NCBI RefSeq assembly: GCF_000612725.1
Contig: NZ_HG964453.1
Location: 269,010 to 333,009, forward strand
Direction: 5' to 3'
Length of the DNA stretch: 64,000 bases
Source: Mycolicibacterium austroafricanum
Lineage (GTDB): Bacteria > Actinomycetota > Actinomycetes > Mycobacteriales > Mycobacteriaceae
The position numbers and the translations under genes are program-made. The notes under the pieces were generated by a model. That model was not told where the DNA came from. It was given only the letters and a program-made list of their open reading frames with translations, and did not search any database. Positions 51,512 to 60,862 of the stretch are shown here, one piece after another (position 1 is the stretch's first letter; each line of letters starts with the position of its first letter).

Positions 51512-53904
51512 CGGGCCGACGCCAACTGTCGTTCCAACTCCAGGACCTGGCGGGTGGTCTTGACCACGGTGTCGGGATTCAGGCTCATCGAGTCGATGCC
51601 GATCCGGACCAGGAACTCGGCCATGTCCGGATAGTCCGAGGGGGCCTGGCCACACAACCCGGAGTGAATCCCGTTGCGGCGACAGCCTTCGACGGCGAGC
51701 CGGATCATCTCCTTGACGCCCTCATCGCGTTCGTCGTAGTCGAAGGCGACGACCTCGCTGTCACGGTCGACCCCGAGGGTGAGCTGGGTCAGGTCGTTGG
51801 AGCCGATGGAGAAGCCGTCGAAGCGCTTGGCGAACTGGTCGATCAGGATGACGTTGTTCGGGATCTCGCACATCGCATACACCTTGAGCCCGTTCTCGCC
51901 CCGCTTCAGGCCGAGGTCGGCCATCGTCTGCAGGACGAGATCGGCCTCGGCGACTCGGCGCACGAACGGCAACATGATGATGACGTTCGTCAGTCCCATC
52001 TCGTCGCGCACCCTGCGCATCGCGCGGCATTCGAGAGCGAATCCCTCGGCATAAGCCGGATGGGCGTAGCGGGAGGCGCCGCGGAAGCCGAGCATCGGGT
52101 TGCTCTCCAAAGGTTCGAAGCTCTGGCCGCCGACCAGGCTGGCGTATTCGTTGGTCTTGAAATCCGACATTCGCACCACGACAGGCTTGGGCCAGAACGC
52201 CGCGGCGATCGTGCCGATTCCTTCGGAGAGCCGTTCGACGAAGAACTCACTGCCGTCGGCATAGCCCTGGGTGAGCCGAGCGATCGTCCGGCTCGCCTCG
52301 GAGTCGGTGACCCGCTCCGGGTGCAGAAGGGCGAGTGGGTGGACCTTGATGTACTCGCTGATGATGAACTCCATGCGCGCGAGTCCGACTCCGTCGTTGG
52401 GCAGAAACGAGGTCTTGAAGGCAAGGTCGGGATTGCCGAGGTTGAGCATGATCTCTGTTCGTGGCCTGGCGATGTCGCCGACCTCGGTGCGATCCACGTG
52501 GAAACCCACCGCACCGTCGTACACACGGCCGGTGTCACCCTCGGCGCAGGAGACCGTGACCACGGCTCCATTGGGCACACTCGTGGTCCCGTCCCCGGTG
52601 CCCACCACTGCGGGGATGCCGAGTTCGCGCGCGATGATCGATGCGTGGCAGGTGCGACCGCCCCGGTTGGTGACGATCGCGGCGGCGGTCTTCATGACCG
52701 GCTCCCAGTCCGGTGTGGTGGTGTCTGCGACGAGCACCTCGCCGGGCTTGAATTCCGACAGCTGCGCCAGGTGCTCGATCCGGCGCACGGCGCCCGAGGC
52801 GATCTTCTCACCGACCGAGCGTCCCTCGGTGAGGATGTCGCCGTGCCCGTCGAGTACGTAGGATTCCAGAGCTGTCACGCTGTGCTGGGAGGCCACCGTC
52901 TCCGGGCGGGCCTGGACGATGTAGAGCTTTCCGTCGAGACCGTCCTTTGCCCACTCCATGTCCATCGGCCGGCCGTAGTGCGCCTCGATCGCACACGCAT
53001 AGCCGGCCAGTTCGAGCGCGTCGTCGTCGGTGAGGCAGAAGCGAGCACGATCGGCCTTCGGGGTGGGAATGTTGCGCGTCGTGTTCTTCGTCTCGCCTTC
53101 GACGAGAATCATTTTCACGGCCTTGTCGCCGAGCAGGCGGCGCAACACGGCGCGGTGGCCGGCGAGATAGGTGGGCTTGTGCACGTAGAACTCGTCGGGG
53201 TCCACGGCGCCCTGGACCACGTTCTCACCCAATCCGTAGGCGCCGGTGATGAATACGGCATCGCGGAACCCGGACTCGGTGTCGATGGAGAACATCACCC
53301 CGGAGGAGGCGATGTCGGAACGCACCATCTTCATCACCCCGATGGACAGCGAGACCTTGAAGTGGTCGAAGCCCTGGTCGATCCGGTAGTGGATGGCCCG
53401 ATCGGTGAAAAGGCTGGCAAAGCACCGGCGGCAGGTGTCGAGCAGACTCTCCTCGCCCTTGATGTTGAGGTAGGAGTCCTGCTGTCCGGCGAAGCTGGCG
53501 GTCGGTAGGTCCTCGGCGGTCGCAGAACTGCGTACGGCGAGGCTGACCTCCTCGCCGTACTCCCGCTGCAGTGCGCGGTAGCCGTCCAGGATCTCGGCGG
53601 CCAGGTCGTCGGGAAGCCCTGCGCCGTAAACGATCTCCCTGGCCCGTTTCGCCTTGCGCGCGAGCGCGGCGACGTCGTCGGGGTCCAGGTCGTCGAGTTC
53701 GGCATGCAGCCGTTCCCAGGCACCTGCTTCGTCCAACATGTGGCGATAGGCGGCCGCGGTGATCGCGAACCCGTGCGGGACGCGCACCCCCTGGGCGGAC
53801 AGGTTCTGGATCATCTCGCCGAGCGAAGCGTTCTTGCCGCCGACCAGCGGTACGTCCTCGATGCCGAAGTCCTCGAAGAAGCGAACGTACTCAGACGTAC
53901 CCAT
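51508..53904 (-). CDS. ppsA: phosphoenolpyruvate synthase
   Basis: The 798-residue protein interconverts pyruvate + ATP and phosphoenolpyruvate + AMP + Pi. The N-terminal ATP-grasp domain starts with VPLVGGKNASLGEM and has VRSSATAEDLP. The phospho-His motif is GGRTCHASIIARELGIP (His near residue 417), and the C-terminal PEP-binding barrel ends with SIGSNDLTQ and GLCGQAPSDYP. ATG 53904 has AGAGGA at good spacing; the longer open frame lacks family sequence and would include the putative DosR box. In this run it links pyruvate to sugar phosphates, working with PfkB and PFOR. Confidence 0.95.
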   Translation of the reverse strand: MGTSEYVRFFEDFGIEDVPLVGGKNASLGEMIQNLSAQGVRVPHGFAITAAAYRHMLDEAGAWERLHAELDDLDPDDVAALARKAKRAREIVYGAGLPDDLAAEILDGYRALQREYGEEVSLAVRSSATAEDLPTASFAGQQDSYLNIKGEESLLDTCRRCFASLFTDRAIHYRIDQGFDHFKVSLSIGVMKMVRSDIASSGVMFSIDTESGFRDAVFITGAYGLGENVVQGAVDPDEFYVHKPTYLAGHRAVLRRLLGDKAVKMILVEGETKNTTRNIPTPKADRARFCLTDDDALELAGYACAIEAHYGRPMDMEWAKDGLDGKLYIVQARPETVASQHSVTALESYVLDGHGDILTEGRSVGEKIASGAVRRIEHLAQLSEFKPGEVLVADTTTPDWEPVMKTAAAIVTNRGGRTCHASIIARELGIPAVVGTGDGTTSVPNGAVVTVSCAEGDTGRVYDGAVGFHVDRTEVGDIARPRTEIMLNLGNPDLAFKTSFLPNDGVGLARMEFIISEYIKVHPLALLHPERVTDSEASRTIARLTQGYADGSEFFVERLSEGIGTIAAAFWPKPVVVRMSDFKTNEYASLVGGQSFEPLESNPMLGFRGASRYAHPAYAEGFALECRAMRRVRDEMGLTNVIIMLPFVRRVAEADLVLQTMADLGLKRGENGLKVYAMCEIPNNVILIDQFAKRFDGFSIGSNDLTQLTLGVDRDSEVVAFDYDERDEGVKEMIRLAVEGCRRNGIHSGLCGQAPSDYPDMAEFLVRIGIDSMSLNPDTVVKTTRQVLELERQLASAR

Positions 53905-53976
53905 GAACTGTCCTCTCGTCGCGAAGTCGATGCCGCTCAACGACCTCAACGTCCCACAGCGGTCGGTGGTCAGACA

Positions 53977-53990
53977 GGGCCGAAGGTCAC
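53977..53990 (-). promoter_or_regulatory. DevR/DosR-box-like sequence before ppsA
   Basis: GGGCCGAAGGTCAC differs at two positions from GGGCCGAAAGTCCC, the reverse of the strong hypoxia box. It lies 73 bp before the ppsA start, in the 187 bp gap after pfkB. Confidence 0.6.
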
Positions 53991-54091
53991 CCGCATGAGG
54001 GGACGGCCGACCCGCAGTCACGGTGTCGGGCCGTCACCGACATGGAGAGCCCGGACATCCTCGCTTCAAGACTGCGACGCGACTGTCTGTT

Positions 54092-55090
54092 TCAGCGGTC
54101 GGCGGCCGGGACCGTCAGGTCGACCGGGTCGGGAGTCCGGTCGAAGAGTCGCTCGACATCGGCGCGGGTGCACGACGCCGTTCCCGGGGTCATGAGCATG
54201 GCAGCGCCCGCGGCGATACCCAGTCGGACGGACTTGGGCAGCCCCCACCCGCGGCCCAGCCCACAGGTGACGCCGGCGACCATGGCGTCGCCCGCCCCGA
54301 CACCGCTGCCGGGAGGCACCTCGACCGCCGGGTAGCGCTGGGCCCCGTCGGCGGTGACCAGCAGGGCGCCCTGGGCGCCCAGCGACACCAGGACGTTGCG
54401 TGCGCCTCCCCGCTCGATGAGTTCTCGGGCCGCCGCCACCTGTTCCGCCTCGCTGCCCAACTCGCGGCGGACGCACTCACGGAGCTCCCGGATACTGGGC
54501 TTGAGCAGGTAAACGTTGCCGCCCGTGAGGTGCTGCAAACCGCCGCCGGAGGCGTCGAGAACCAGGGGGGCGTCCAGCTGTGCGCACACATCGGCGATCC
54601 GGTTGTAGAACTCCGGTGAGACGCCGGGCGGGAGACTTCCGCTGGCGACCACGAAATCGGCCGACGCCGCGACCTCGCGGAGTTGGTTCAGGCATTCCGT
54701 CTGTTCGGCGGCCGTCAGGGTCGGCCCAGGCAGTACGAAGCGATACTGGCGCTGGGTGCGGAGTTCGTTGACCGTGATGCTCTCCCGGGTAGAACCGGCG
54801 ATCGGGATCATGTGCGCCGAGATGCCGATAGCCTCCAGCATGTCGGCGAACAGATCACCACTGGCGCCGCCTGCGGGAAACAAGGCCACCACCGAGGCGC
54901 CGAGGGTCCGGGCCACCCTGGCGACATTGATGCCACCGCCGCCCGGGTCGTAACGCGCTGCGCTGCAACGCATTTTCTCCGTCGGCATGACGATTTCGGT
55001 GCTGGTGGCGATGTCGAGCGCCGGGTTCATGGTCAACGTGACGATCCGCGAACCACTCACCGGAGAGCGTACGTTCGTGATGTCGGTCAT
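54092..55090 (-). CDS. pfkB: PfkB-family sugar kinase
   Basis: The 332-residue protein is a ribokinase-fold phosphosugar kinase of the 6-phosphofructokinase-2/1-phosphofructokinase group. Motifs are MNPALDIATS near the start, DPGGGGINVARVARTLG (sugar binding, about 48-64) and PPGSGVGAGDAMVAG with the catalytic Asp near residue 268. It resembles Rv2029c (PfkB), a DosR regulon member in M. tuberculosis. It is the first gene of the reverse-strand run and diverges from WS/DGAT; the 192 bp between them carries two box-like sequences. Confidence 0.93.
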   Translation of the reverse strand: MTDITNVRSPVSGSRIVTLTMNPALDIATSTEIVMPTEKMRCSAARYDPGGGGINVARVARTLGASVVALFPAGGASGDLFADMLEAIGISAHMIPIAGSTRESITVNELRTQRQYRFVLPGPTLTAAEQTECLNQLREVAASADFVVASGSLPPGVSPEFYNRIADVCAQLDAPLVLDASGGGLQHLTGGNVYLLKPSIRELRECVRRELGSEAEQVAAARELIERGGARNVLVSLGAQGALLVTADGAQRYPAVEVPPGSGVGAGDAMVAGVTCGLGRGWGLPKSVRLGIAAGAAMLMTPGTASCTRADVERLFDRTPDPVDLTVPAADR

Positions 55091-55146
55091 CGATAACCCG
55101 CCTTCCGTCCGGCTTCGACCCTAGGGGCGCGATCGGGCGGCGGTAA

Positions 55147-55160
55147 AGGTCCTAAGTCCC
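55147..55160 (-). promoter_or_regulatory. DevR/DosR-box-like sequence before pfkB
   Basis: On the pfkB strand the sequence is GGGACTTAGGACCT, matching 11 of 14 box positions with an intact GGGACTT half-site. It lies 57 bp before the pfkB start. Confidence 0.5.
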
Positions 55161-55232
55161 TGACACGACGCCGTTGGGCCCAGAGCAGCCGGCCGGGACC
55201 GTGACACCCGGCGGTTTTGTCTCCGCGGGTTG

Positions 55233-55246
55233 AGGACTTGTGCCTC
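55233..55246 (+). promoter_or_regulatory. weak DevR/DosR-box-like sequence before WS/DGAT
   Basis: AGGACTTGTGCCTC matches about 9 or 10 of 14 box positions, keeping the GGACTT half. It lies 37 bp before the start at 55283. Confidence 0.3.
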
Positions 55247-55282
55247 TGCCGCGACAACCGTTGCATGGTGCAGTGTCACCCC

Positions 55283-56698
55283 ATGGAGCATCTGAGTACG
55301 CTTGATGCGAGCTTCCTGCAGGCCGAGGACTCCGACCCGCACGTAAGTCTCGCGGTCGGCGCCGTGTCGATCATCGAGGGGCCGGCTCCTGACTATGACG
55401 ACCTCGTGGCGGCGTTCGCCGAACGCGCGCAGGGTATTCCGCGCTGCACGCAGATCGTGCACACCCGGCCGTTCGACCTCGCCGCTCCCGAGTGGGTGGA
55501 CGACCCGCACTTCGACATCGCGCACCACCTGCATCGCATCGCGTTGCCTGCCCCGGGCGACGACGCCGAGATGTTCACGACGATCGCCGGCATCATGGAA
55601 CGCCGCCTCGACCGCGACCGGCCGTTGTGGGAGTGCTGGATCATCGAGGGACTGGCCGACGGGCGGTGGGCGACACTGATGAAGATCCATCACTGCATTG
55701 CAGACGGCATCGCGACCGCGCAGATGCTGGCGAAGTTGAGTGACGACGGTGCCGGTGAGACGTTCGCCGCCGACATCCGCGCCGCTCAGGAATCCGGTCC
55801 TTCGATCCTCGGCCTGCTGAGGCCGAGGCTCAACCCGTTGGACTGGATGAACGGCGCCTGGCGGGCCACTCTCGCCGCCGCCGGTGCCGCCGAGCACGCC
55901 GTGGTGGGAGCGGCGGAGCTGACCGCCCGGGTGCTCACCCCCGGCCAGGAGTCCTCGCTCAACGGACCCGTCACCGGGATGCGTCGTTACAGTGCCGCCG
56001 TGGTGGACCTCGCTGTCATGAAGCAGGTGAGCCGGAACTTCGACGTGACGCTCAATGATGTGGCGCTGGCCGCCATCACCAACGGCTACCGGCACATGTT
56101 GCTCGACCGCGGCGAATCACCGGGTCCTCACGCGTTGCGCACGCTGGTGCCGGTGTCGATGCGCTCGGCGGGCGATTTCGATGTCACCGACAATCGGGTG
56201 TCGGCCATGCTGCCGTTGCTGCCGGTCGACGAACCCGATCCGGTCAGGCAGCTCGAGATCGTGCATCGGCGGCTGAGCCGGGCCAAGGGCAGTGGTCAGC
56301 GGGAGGGCGGTGATGCGGTGCTCGCGGCTGCCGGCAACATTCCTTTCGCTCTCTCGGCGTGGACGATCCGACTGCTCACCCGACTACCACAGAGATCGGT
56401 GACGGCATTGGCGACCAACGTCCCGGGCCCCCGCGGCCGACAACGAGTGCTGGGCCGCAAAGTGGTGGAGATCCTGCCGATCCCCCCGATTGCCCTTCAT
56501 CTGCGAACCGGGATCGCGATGCTCAGCTACGCAGGCCGGTTCTCCTTCGGCATCACGGCCGACTATGACAGCGCACCCGACGTCGACGCGCTCGCCCGCG
56601 GGATCGGGGAAGGGGTGAGGTGCCTGGCCGAACTCGGCCGTGCCGAGCGCAGGACACCCCCCGATGGGGCGGGCCGACCGATCGCTGATGCCCCATGA
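55283..56698 (+). CDS. WS/DGAT wax ester synthase/diacylglycerol acyltransferase
   Basis: The 471-residue enzyme esterifies an acyl-CoA to diacylglycerol or a long-chain alcohol to make storage lipid. It begins LSTLDASFLQAED and has the active-site motif HHCIADG (His136, His137, Asp141) and the C-terminal ATNVPGPRG motif (about 371). ATG 55283 gives the usual family start; ATG 55265 would add six residues. In M. tuberculosis the homologue Tgs1 is induced by DosR and makes the triacylglycerol of dormant cells. It overlaps a second family member (ATGA). Confidence 0.94.
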   Translation: MEHLSTLDASFLQAEDSDPHVSLAVGAVSIIEGPAPDYDDLVAAFAERAQGIPRCTQIVHTRPFDLAAPEWVDDPHFDIAHHLHRIALPAPGDDAEMFTTIAGIMERRLDRDRPLWECWIIEGLADGRWATLMKIHHCIADGIATAQMLAKLSDDGAGETFAADIRAAQESGPSILGLLRPRLNPLDWMNGAWRATLAAAGAAEHAVVGAAELTARVLTPGQESSLNGPVTGMRRYSAAVVDLAVMKQVSRNFDVTLNDVALAAITNGYRHMLLDRGESPGPHALRTLVPVSMRSAGDFDVTDNRVSAMLPLLPVDEPDPVRQLEIVHRRLSRAKGSGQREGGDAVLAAAGNIPFALSAWTIRLLTRLPQRSVTALATNVPGPRGRQRVLGRKVVEILPIPPIALHLRTGIAMLSYAGRFSFGITADYDSAPDVDALARGIGEGVRCLAELGRAERRTPPDGAGRPIADAP

Positions 56699-58056
56699 CC
56701 GAGTTCATGCGCAACAGCGATGCGTTCACCTGGGCCATGGAGAGTGATCCCCGGCTGCGCTCGACGGTGGTCACGCTGATCCTGCTCGACAAGTCGCCGG
56801 ACTGGGACGAAGTACGGAATCGCTTCGACATCATCGCCCGGGCGGTGCCGATGCTGCGACAGCGGGTCGTCGCGTCTCCGCCTCCGGCGCCGCCGAGGTG
56901 GGAGCAGGCCCCGGACTTCGACCTCGACTTCCATATGCGCAGAGTGACCGCGTCGGCCCCCGGCACCATCGACACGCTGTTGGAGATGGCGCGGGTCGCG
57001 GCGATGGAGGACTTCGACCGGGCCCGCCCGCTCTGGGAGGCCACGCTGGTCGATGGTCTCGACAATGACGGCGCCGCAATGATTCTCAAGTTCCATCATG
57101 CGTTGACCGACGGCGTGGGCGGCATCCAGATCGCGATGATCCTCTTCGATCTGTCGGCGGCCCATGAGCAACCCGCGGCGGTGGCGGCACTGCCCGAGGT
57201 ACCCCCGCCGCCGTGGCTGCGTAGCTATCGCGACAGCGCCCAATACGGGGCCGGCTTGGTGGGCAACGCCCTGATGGGCGCCCTGAAGATGGCCCCGAAG
57301 CTGGTTTCCCGCAGCATTCTGCGGCCTGTGGACACCGTGTCGTCGGCAGCCGAGCTGGCCGCGTCGGTCTACCGGACCATGGCGCCGGTGAACCGAAGGG
57401 GCTCGTCGCTGATGAGCAAGCGCAGCCTCATCCGCCGGCTGGGCGTGCACGAGGTCCCGTTCGCAGCGCTGCGGGCGGCCGCCCATCGCGGCGGTGGTGC
57501 GTTGAACGACGCGTTCGTCGCCGGCGTGGCCGGCGGGTTGCGCCGCTACCACGAAGCACATGACGTGACGGTTGGAGACCTTCACCTGACCATGCCGATG
57601 AGCCTGCGCGAAGATGGCGACGAGATAGGCGGCAACCGGATCACCATCATGCGGTTCGACGTACCGGTCGGTGTCGCCGATCCCGTGGAGCGCATTCGCC
57701 AGGTGCACGAGCGAACCGGCAGGGTGCGTCACGAGAAGTCGGTGCCGTACACGCAGTGGATCGCCGGTGTCCTGAATATGATGCCGCGGTGGTACATCGG
57801 ATCGATGCTGCGCAATATCGACTTTTTGTGTAGCGACGTGCCGGGGATTCCGGTGCCGGTGTTCCTCGGCGGCGCGAAGGTTCTCGCCCAATACGGTTTC
57901 GGCCCGACCATCGGATCAGCGGTCAACGTGACGTTGTTGACCTACGTGGACGTGTGCACGCTGGGCATAGACGTGGACACCGGCGCGATTCCCGACTTCG
58001 AGGTGTTCTTCGACTGCCTCGTCGCCGGCTTCGACGAGGTGTTGGCACTGGGCTGA
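56695..58056 (+). CDS. second WS/DGAT acyltransferase
   Basis: The 453-residue protein has the motif HHALTDG (His134, His135) and the matching C-terminal CSDVPGIP. It starts MTEFMRNSDAFTWAMESDP, with the LSPLDA-type start replaced, so it belongs to another branch from its neighbour. Its ATG overlaps the preceding stop, so the two are co-translated and may act as a pair with different acyl acceptors or form a heteromer. It ends the inserted block; a bidirectional hairpin terminator and tRNA-Lys follow. Confidence 0.93.
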   Translation: MTEFMRNSDAFTWAMESDPRLRSTVVTLILLDKSPDWDEVRNRFDIIARAVPMLRQRVVASPPPAPPRWEQAPDFDLDFHMRRVTASAPGTIDTLLEMARVAAMEDFDRARPLWEATLVDGLDNDGAAMILKFHHALTDGVGGIQIAMILFDLSAAHEQPAAVAALPEVPPPPWLRSYRDSAQYGAGLVGNALMGALKMAPKLVSRSILRPVDTVSSAAELAASVYRTMAPVNRRGSSLMSKRSLIRRLGVHEVPFAALRAAAHRGGGALNDAFVAGVAGGLRRYHEAHDVTVGDLHLTMPMSLREDGDEIGGNRITIMRFDVPVGVADPVERIRQVHERTGRVRHEKSVPYTQWIAGVLNMMPRWYIGSMLRNIDFLCSDVPGIPVPVFLGGAKVLAQYGFGPTIGSAVNVTLLTYVDVCTLGIDVDTGAIPDFEVFFDCLVAGFDEVLALG

Positions 58057-58130
58057 TCGTGCATCGGACCGTCAGACGTTGGGGTCGAAGAGGCGGGTGG
58101 CGGCCAAGACGGCAAACGCTCCGCAACGAC

Positions 58131-58156
58131 AAAAACCCCACCTGAGCAGGGTTTTT
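58131..58156. terminator. bidirectional intrinsic terminator
   Basis: AAAAACCC pairs with GGGTTTTT around a 10-base loop and ends in T-runs on both strands. It serves tRNA-Lys on the minus strand and probably the WS/DGAT pair on the plus strand. Confidence 0.85.
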
Positions 58157-58159
58157 GTG

Positions 58160-58235
<76 letters not shown>

Positions 58236-58394
58236 GCGTGTGAGACAATAACAGGCCCGTGGCGCTGGAAGAAAATCAGCACGTCCACGCGGTATCCGGA
58301 GCCGACATCGCAGTCGTGCTCCAACATCGAAACTCCCCGTAGAATCGGCGGCAACAATCTGTGGGCGAGTTCTGTATGCGAGGTGGGGCGGAGT

Positions 58395-59615
58395 ATGTGG
58401 CAGGTCAACACGGCAACCCGGGTGCGGCGGAGGCGGTCTTGGCTGACGGTCGCTGTGCTGGTTCCCGCGATTGCGCTCGGCCTGACCGCCTGCGGCGACA
58501 ACGCAGAACCGGTCCAGGCGCAGGTGATCACCGACAAGGGCACACCGTTCGGTGACCTGCTGGTCCCGAAGCTGACGGCCTCGGTTCAGGACGGCGCCGT
58601 CGGCGTCAGTGTCGACTCGCCGGTCACCGTCAGCGCCGATTACGGTGTGCTCGGCGCCGTGACGATGGTCAACGAGGACGGCGAGCCCGTCGCGGGGCAG
58701 CTGTCCGAGGACGGGCTGACGTGGGAGACCGCGGAACCGCTCGGCTACAACAAGAGCTACACGCTGACTGCACAGTCACTCGGTCTCGGCGGTGTGACCA
58801 GCAGTCAGATGACGTTCGAGACGCACTCGCCGGAAAACCTGACGATGCCCTACGTGCTGCCCAACGACGGTGAGGTCGTCGGTGTCGGGCAGCCGGTGGC
58901 GATCCAGTTCGACGAGAACATCCCGAATCGCCTCGCCGCGCAACGCGCGATCACCGTCAAGACCACTCCGCCCGTCGAGGGCGCGTTCTACTGGCTCAAC
59001 AATCGCGAAGTGCGTTGGCGCCCAGCCAAGTACTGGAAACCCGGAACGACGGTCGAGGTGGCGGTCAACACCTACGGGGTGGATCTGGGCGACGGTCTGT
59101 TCGGTCAGGACAACGTCAAGACGAGCTTCAAGATCGGTGACGAGGTCATCACGACCGTCGACGACAACACCAAGACGCTGACCGTGCGCCGCAACGGCGA
59201 GGTCATCAAGAGCATGCCCGTCTCGATGGGTAAGAACAGCACCCCGACCAACAACGGGGTGTACATCGTCGGGGACCGGCGGTCGCACATGGTGATGGAC
59301 TCGTCGACATACGGCGTTCCGGCCAACTCGCCCAACGGGTACCGCACCGAGGTCGACTGGGCCACCCAGATCTCCTACAGCGGCATCTATGTGCACGCCG
59401 CCCCGTGGTCGGTGGGCAGCCAGGGCTACAGCAATGTCAGCCACGGCTGCATCAACGTGAGCACCAGTAACGGCCAGTGGTTCTACGACAACTCCAAGCG
59501 CGGCGACATCGTGGAGATCGTCAACACCGTGGGATCGCCGTTGTCGGGCACCGACGGGCTGGGCGACTGGAACATCCCGTGGGATCAGTGGAAGGCCGGC
59601 AACGCCAACCTCTGA
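58395..59615 (+). CDS. ldtB: L,D-transpeptidase LdtB (LdtMt2-like)
   Basis: The 406-residue lipoprotein makes 3-3 cross-links in peptidoglycan. It has an N-terminal signal with lipobox LTAC (about residue 31), two Ig-like domains ([26 protein letters not shown] with [16 protein letters not shown]) and the YkuD catalytic domain with [21 protein letters not shown] (about 334-354; catalytic Cys352). Sequence and order match Rv2518c, the main carbapenem-sensitive L,D-transpeptidase of M. tuberculosis. The start is either ATG 58395 or GTG 58383. Confidence 0.96.
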   Translation: MWQVNTATRVRRRRSWLTVAVLVPAIALGLTACGDNAEPVQAQVITDKGTPFGDLLVPKLTASVQDGAVGVSVDSPVTVSADYGVLGAVTMVNEDGEPVAGQLSEDGLTWETAEPLGYNKSYTLTAQSLGLGGVTSSQMTFETHSPENLTMPYVLPNDGEVVGVGQPVAIQFDENIPNRLAAQRAITVKTTPPVEGAFYWLNNREVRWRPAKYWKPGTTVEVAVNTYGVDLGDGLFGQDNVKTSFKIGDEVITTVDDNTKTLTVRRNGEVIKSMPVSMGKNSTPTNNGVYIVGDRRSHMVMDSSTYGVPANSPNGYRTEVDWATQISYSGIYVHAAPWSVGSQGYSNVSHGCINVSTSNGQWFYDNSKRGDIVEIVNTVGSPLSGTDGLGDWNIPWDQWKAGNANL

Positions 59616-59628
59616 CGGGTCGGCAGGC

Positions 59629-59997
59629 GTGCACATCGATGCGGCGGCGTTCAGCGCGGACTGGGTCCGTGCCTGGAACGAGCACGACGTCGACGCGGTC
59701 CTGGAGCATTTCGACGACGAGGTGGTGTTCACCTCGCCGGTGGCGTTGAAGGTGGCACCGCAGACGGGCGGCGTGGTCCGCGGGAAGGCGGCGCTGCGCG
59801 AGTACTGGACGGCGGCCCTGGCCGGCATCCCGGACCTCAGGTTCACCGTCGAGCGCGTCTATCAGGGCATCGACACGGTGGTGATCGCCTACCGGAACCA
59901 GAACGGGGGACTGGTCAGCGAGGTGCTCCGGTTCAACGATGCCGGACTGGTCGTCGAAGGTCACGGCACCTACGCGCCGGCAGACACTGCGTCCTGA
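59629..59997 (+). CDS. SnoaL/NTF2-like protein
   Basis: The 122-residue product has the single NTF2-like domain of the SnoaL group: FSADWVRAWNEHDVDAVLEHF at the start, VRGKAALREYWTAAL in the middle and a final beta sheet with VIAYRNQNGGLVSEVLRF. Such folds serve isomerases, hydrolases and binding proteins; the substrate is unknown. It starts at a GTG 13 bp after ldtB and may be co-transcribed. The hairpin at 60005 terminates it. Confidence 0.88.
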   Translation: MHIDAAAFSADWVRAWNEHDVDAVLEHFDDEVVFTSPVALKVAPQTGGVVRGKAALREYWTAALAGIPDLRFTVERVYQGIDTVVIAYRNQNGGLVSEVLRFNDAGLVVEGHGTYAPADTAS

Positions 59998-60004
59998 GAA
60001 GACA

Positions 60005-60036
60005 GAAACGCCGCCTACCGGAGTAGACGGCGTTTC
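60005..60036. terminator. bidirectional hairpin terminator
   Basis: GAAACGCCG pairs with CGGCGTTTC (9 bp) and CTA/TAG extends it after a mismatch. It lies 8 bp after the SnoaL-like gene and 9 bp after tRNA-His on the other strand. Confidence 0.8.
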
Positions 60037-60044
60037 CCTGTCGG

Positions 60045-60118
60045 GGTGGCTGACGGGACTCGAACCCGCGACAGCCAGGATCACAACCTGGTGCTCTACC
60101 AACTGAACTACAGCCACC
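60045..60118 (-). tRNA. tRNA-His (anticodon GTG)
   Basis: On the minus strand the acceptor stem is GTGGCTG/CAGCCAC with an extra 5' G at 60118 opposite a C at 60045, the hallmark of tRNA-His. The D-loop is TAGTTCAGTTGGTAGAGC, the anticodon loop has GTG, and the T-loop is GGTTCGAGTCC. CCA is not encoded. Confidence 0.97.
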
Positions 60119-60144
60119 ATCGCCGCGCGTGCGGCTTGGTCATA

Positions 60145-60780
60145 CTAGCCGCTGGAGCCCCCTCGAGCCGAATCGCCATTGGCAACGGGCCCGAGTTCGG
60201 CCGCAACGGCGGCAATGTCGCTGGTCGACGGCCCGGGCGGCGCGACGAACGCGGTCTGCCGGTAGTAGCGCAGCTCCCGGATCGACTCGTGGATGTCAGC
60301 AAGTGCGCGGTGCGCCAGACCCTTCTCCGGCTGCCCGAAGTAGATGCGGGGATACCAGCGGCGGCACAGCTCCTTGATCGAGCTGACGTCGATCATGCGG
60401 TAGTGCAGGTAGTCGTCGAGCTTGGGCATGTCGCGCGCGATGAACCCGCGGTCGGTGGCGATGGAGTTGCCGGCCAGGGGGGCCGTCTTGGCCTGTTTGA
60501 CGTGCTCGCGGATGTAGGTCATCACCATGTCCTCGGCGGTGGCCAGGTCGACGGTGGAGGCGCGGACCTCGTCGATCAGACCGGACTTGGCGTGCATCTG
60601 GGCGACGACGTCGATCATGGACGACATCGCGGCCTCGTCGGCGTGGATGACCACGTCGAGGCCGTCGCCCAGGATGTTGAGTTCGGAGTCGGTCACCAAC
60701 ACCGCGATCTCGATGAGCCGGTCGGACTTGAGGTCCAGCCCGGTCATCTCGCAGTCGATCCACACCAGTTCGTCACGCAC
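60145..60780 (-). CDS. orn: oligoribonuclease
   Basis: The 211-residue DEDDh exonuclease degrades 2-5 nt RNA and pGpG, finishing RNA and cyclic-di-GMP turnover. Motifs are [11 protein letters not shown] (Asp and Glu, residues about 8-10), [10 protein letters not shown] with the next Asp (about 110) and [11 protein letters not shown] with the catalytic His and last Asp (about 155-165). GTG 60780 gives the family N-terminus. A 30-residue tail follows the conserved part. Position matches Rv2511 between tRNA-His and the Rv2510c-like gene. Confidence 0.97.
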   Translation of the reverse strand: MRDELVWIDCEMTGLDLKSDRLIEIAVLVTDSELNILGDGLDVVIHADEAAMSSMIDVVAQMHAKSGLIDEVRASTVDLATAEDMVMTYIREHVKQAKTAPLAGNSIATDRGFIARDMPKLDDYLHYRMIDVSSIKELCRRWYPRIYFGQPEKGLAHRALADIHESIRELRYYRQTAFVAPPGPSTSDIAAVAAELGPVANGDSARGGSSG

Positions 60781-60862
60781 AGCGCTCAACAGTAAGCCCC
60801 GCCGCCGCTGTCGGCTGCCCACACCCGCCTGATCGCCGCGAGGCCCAAGTAGGGTTCCGGCC

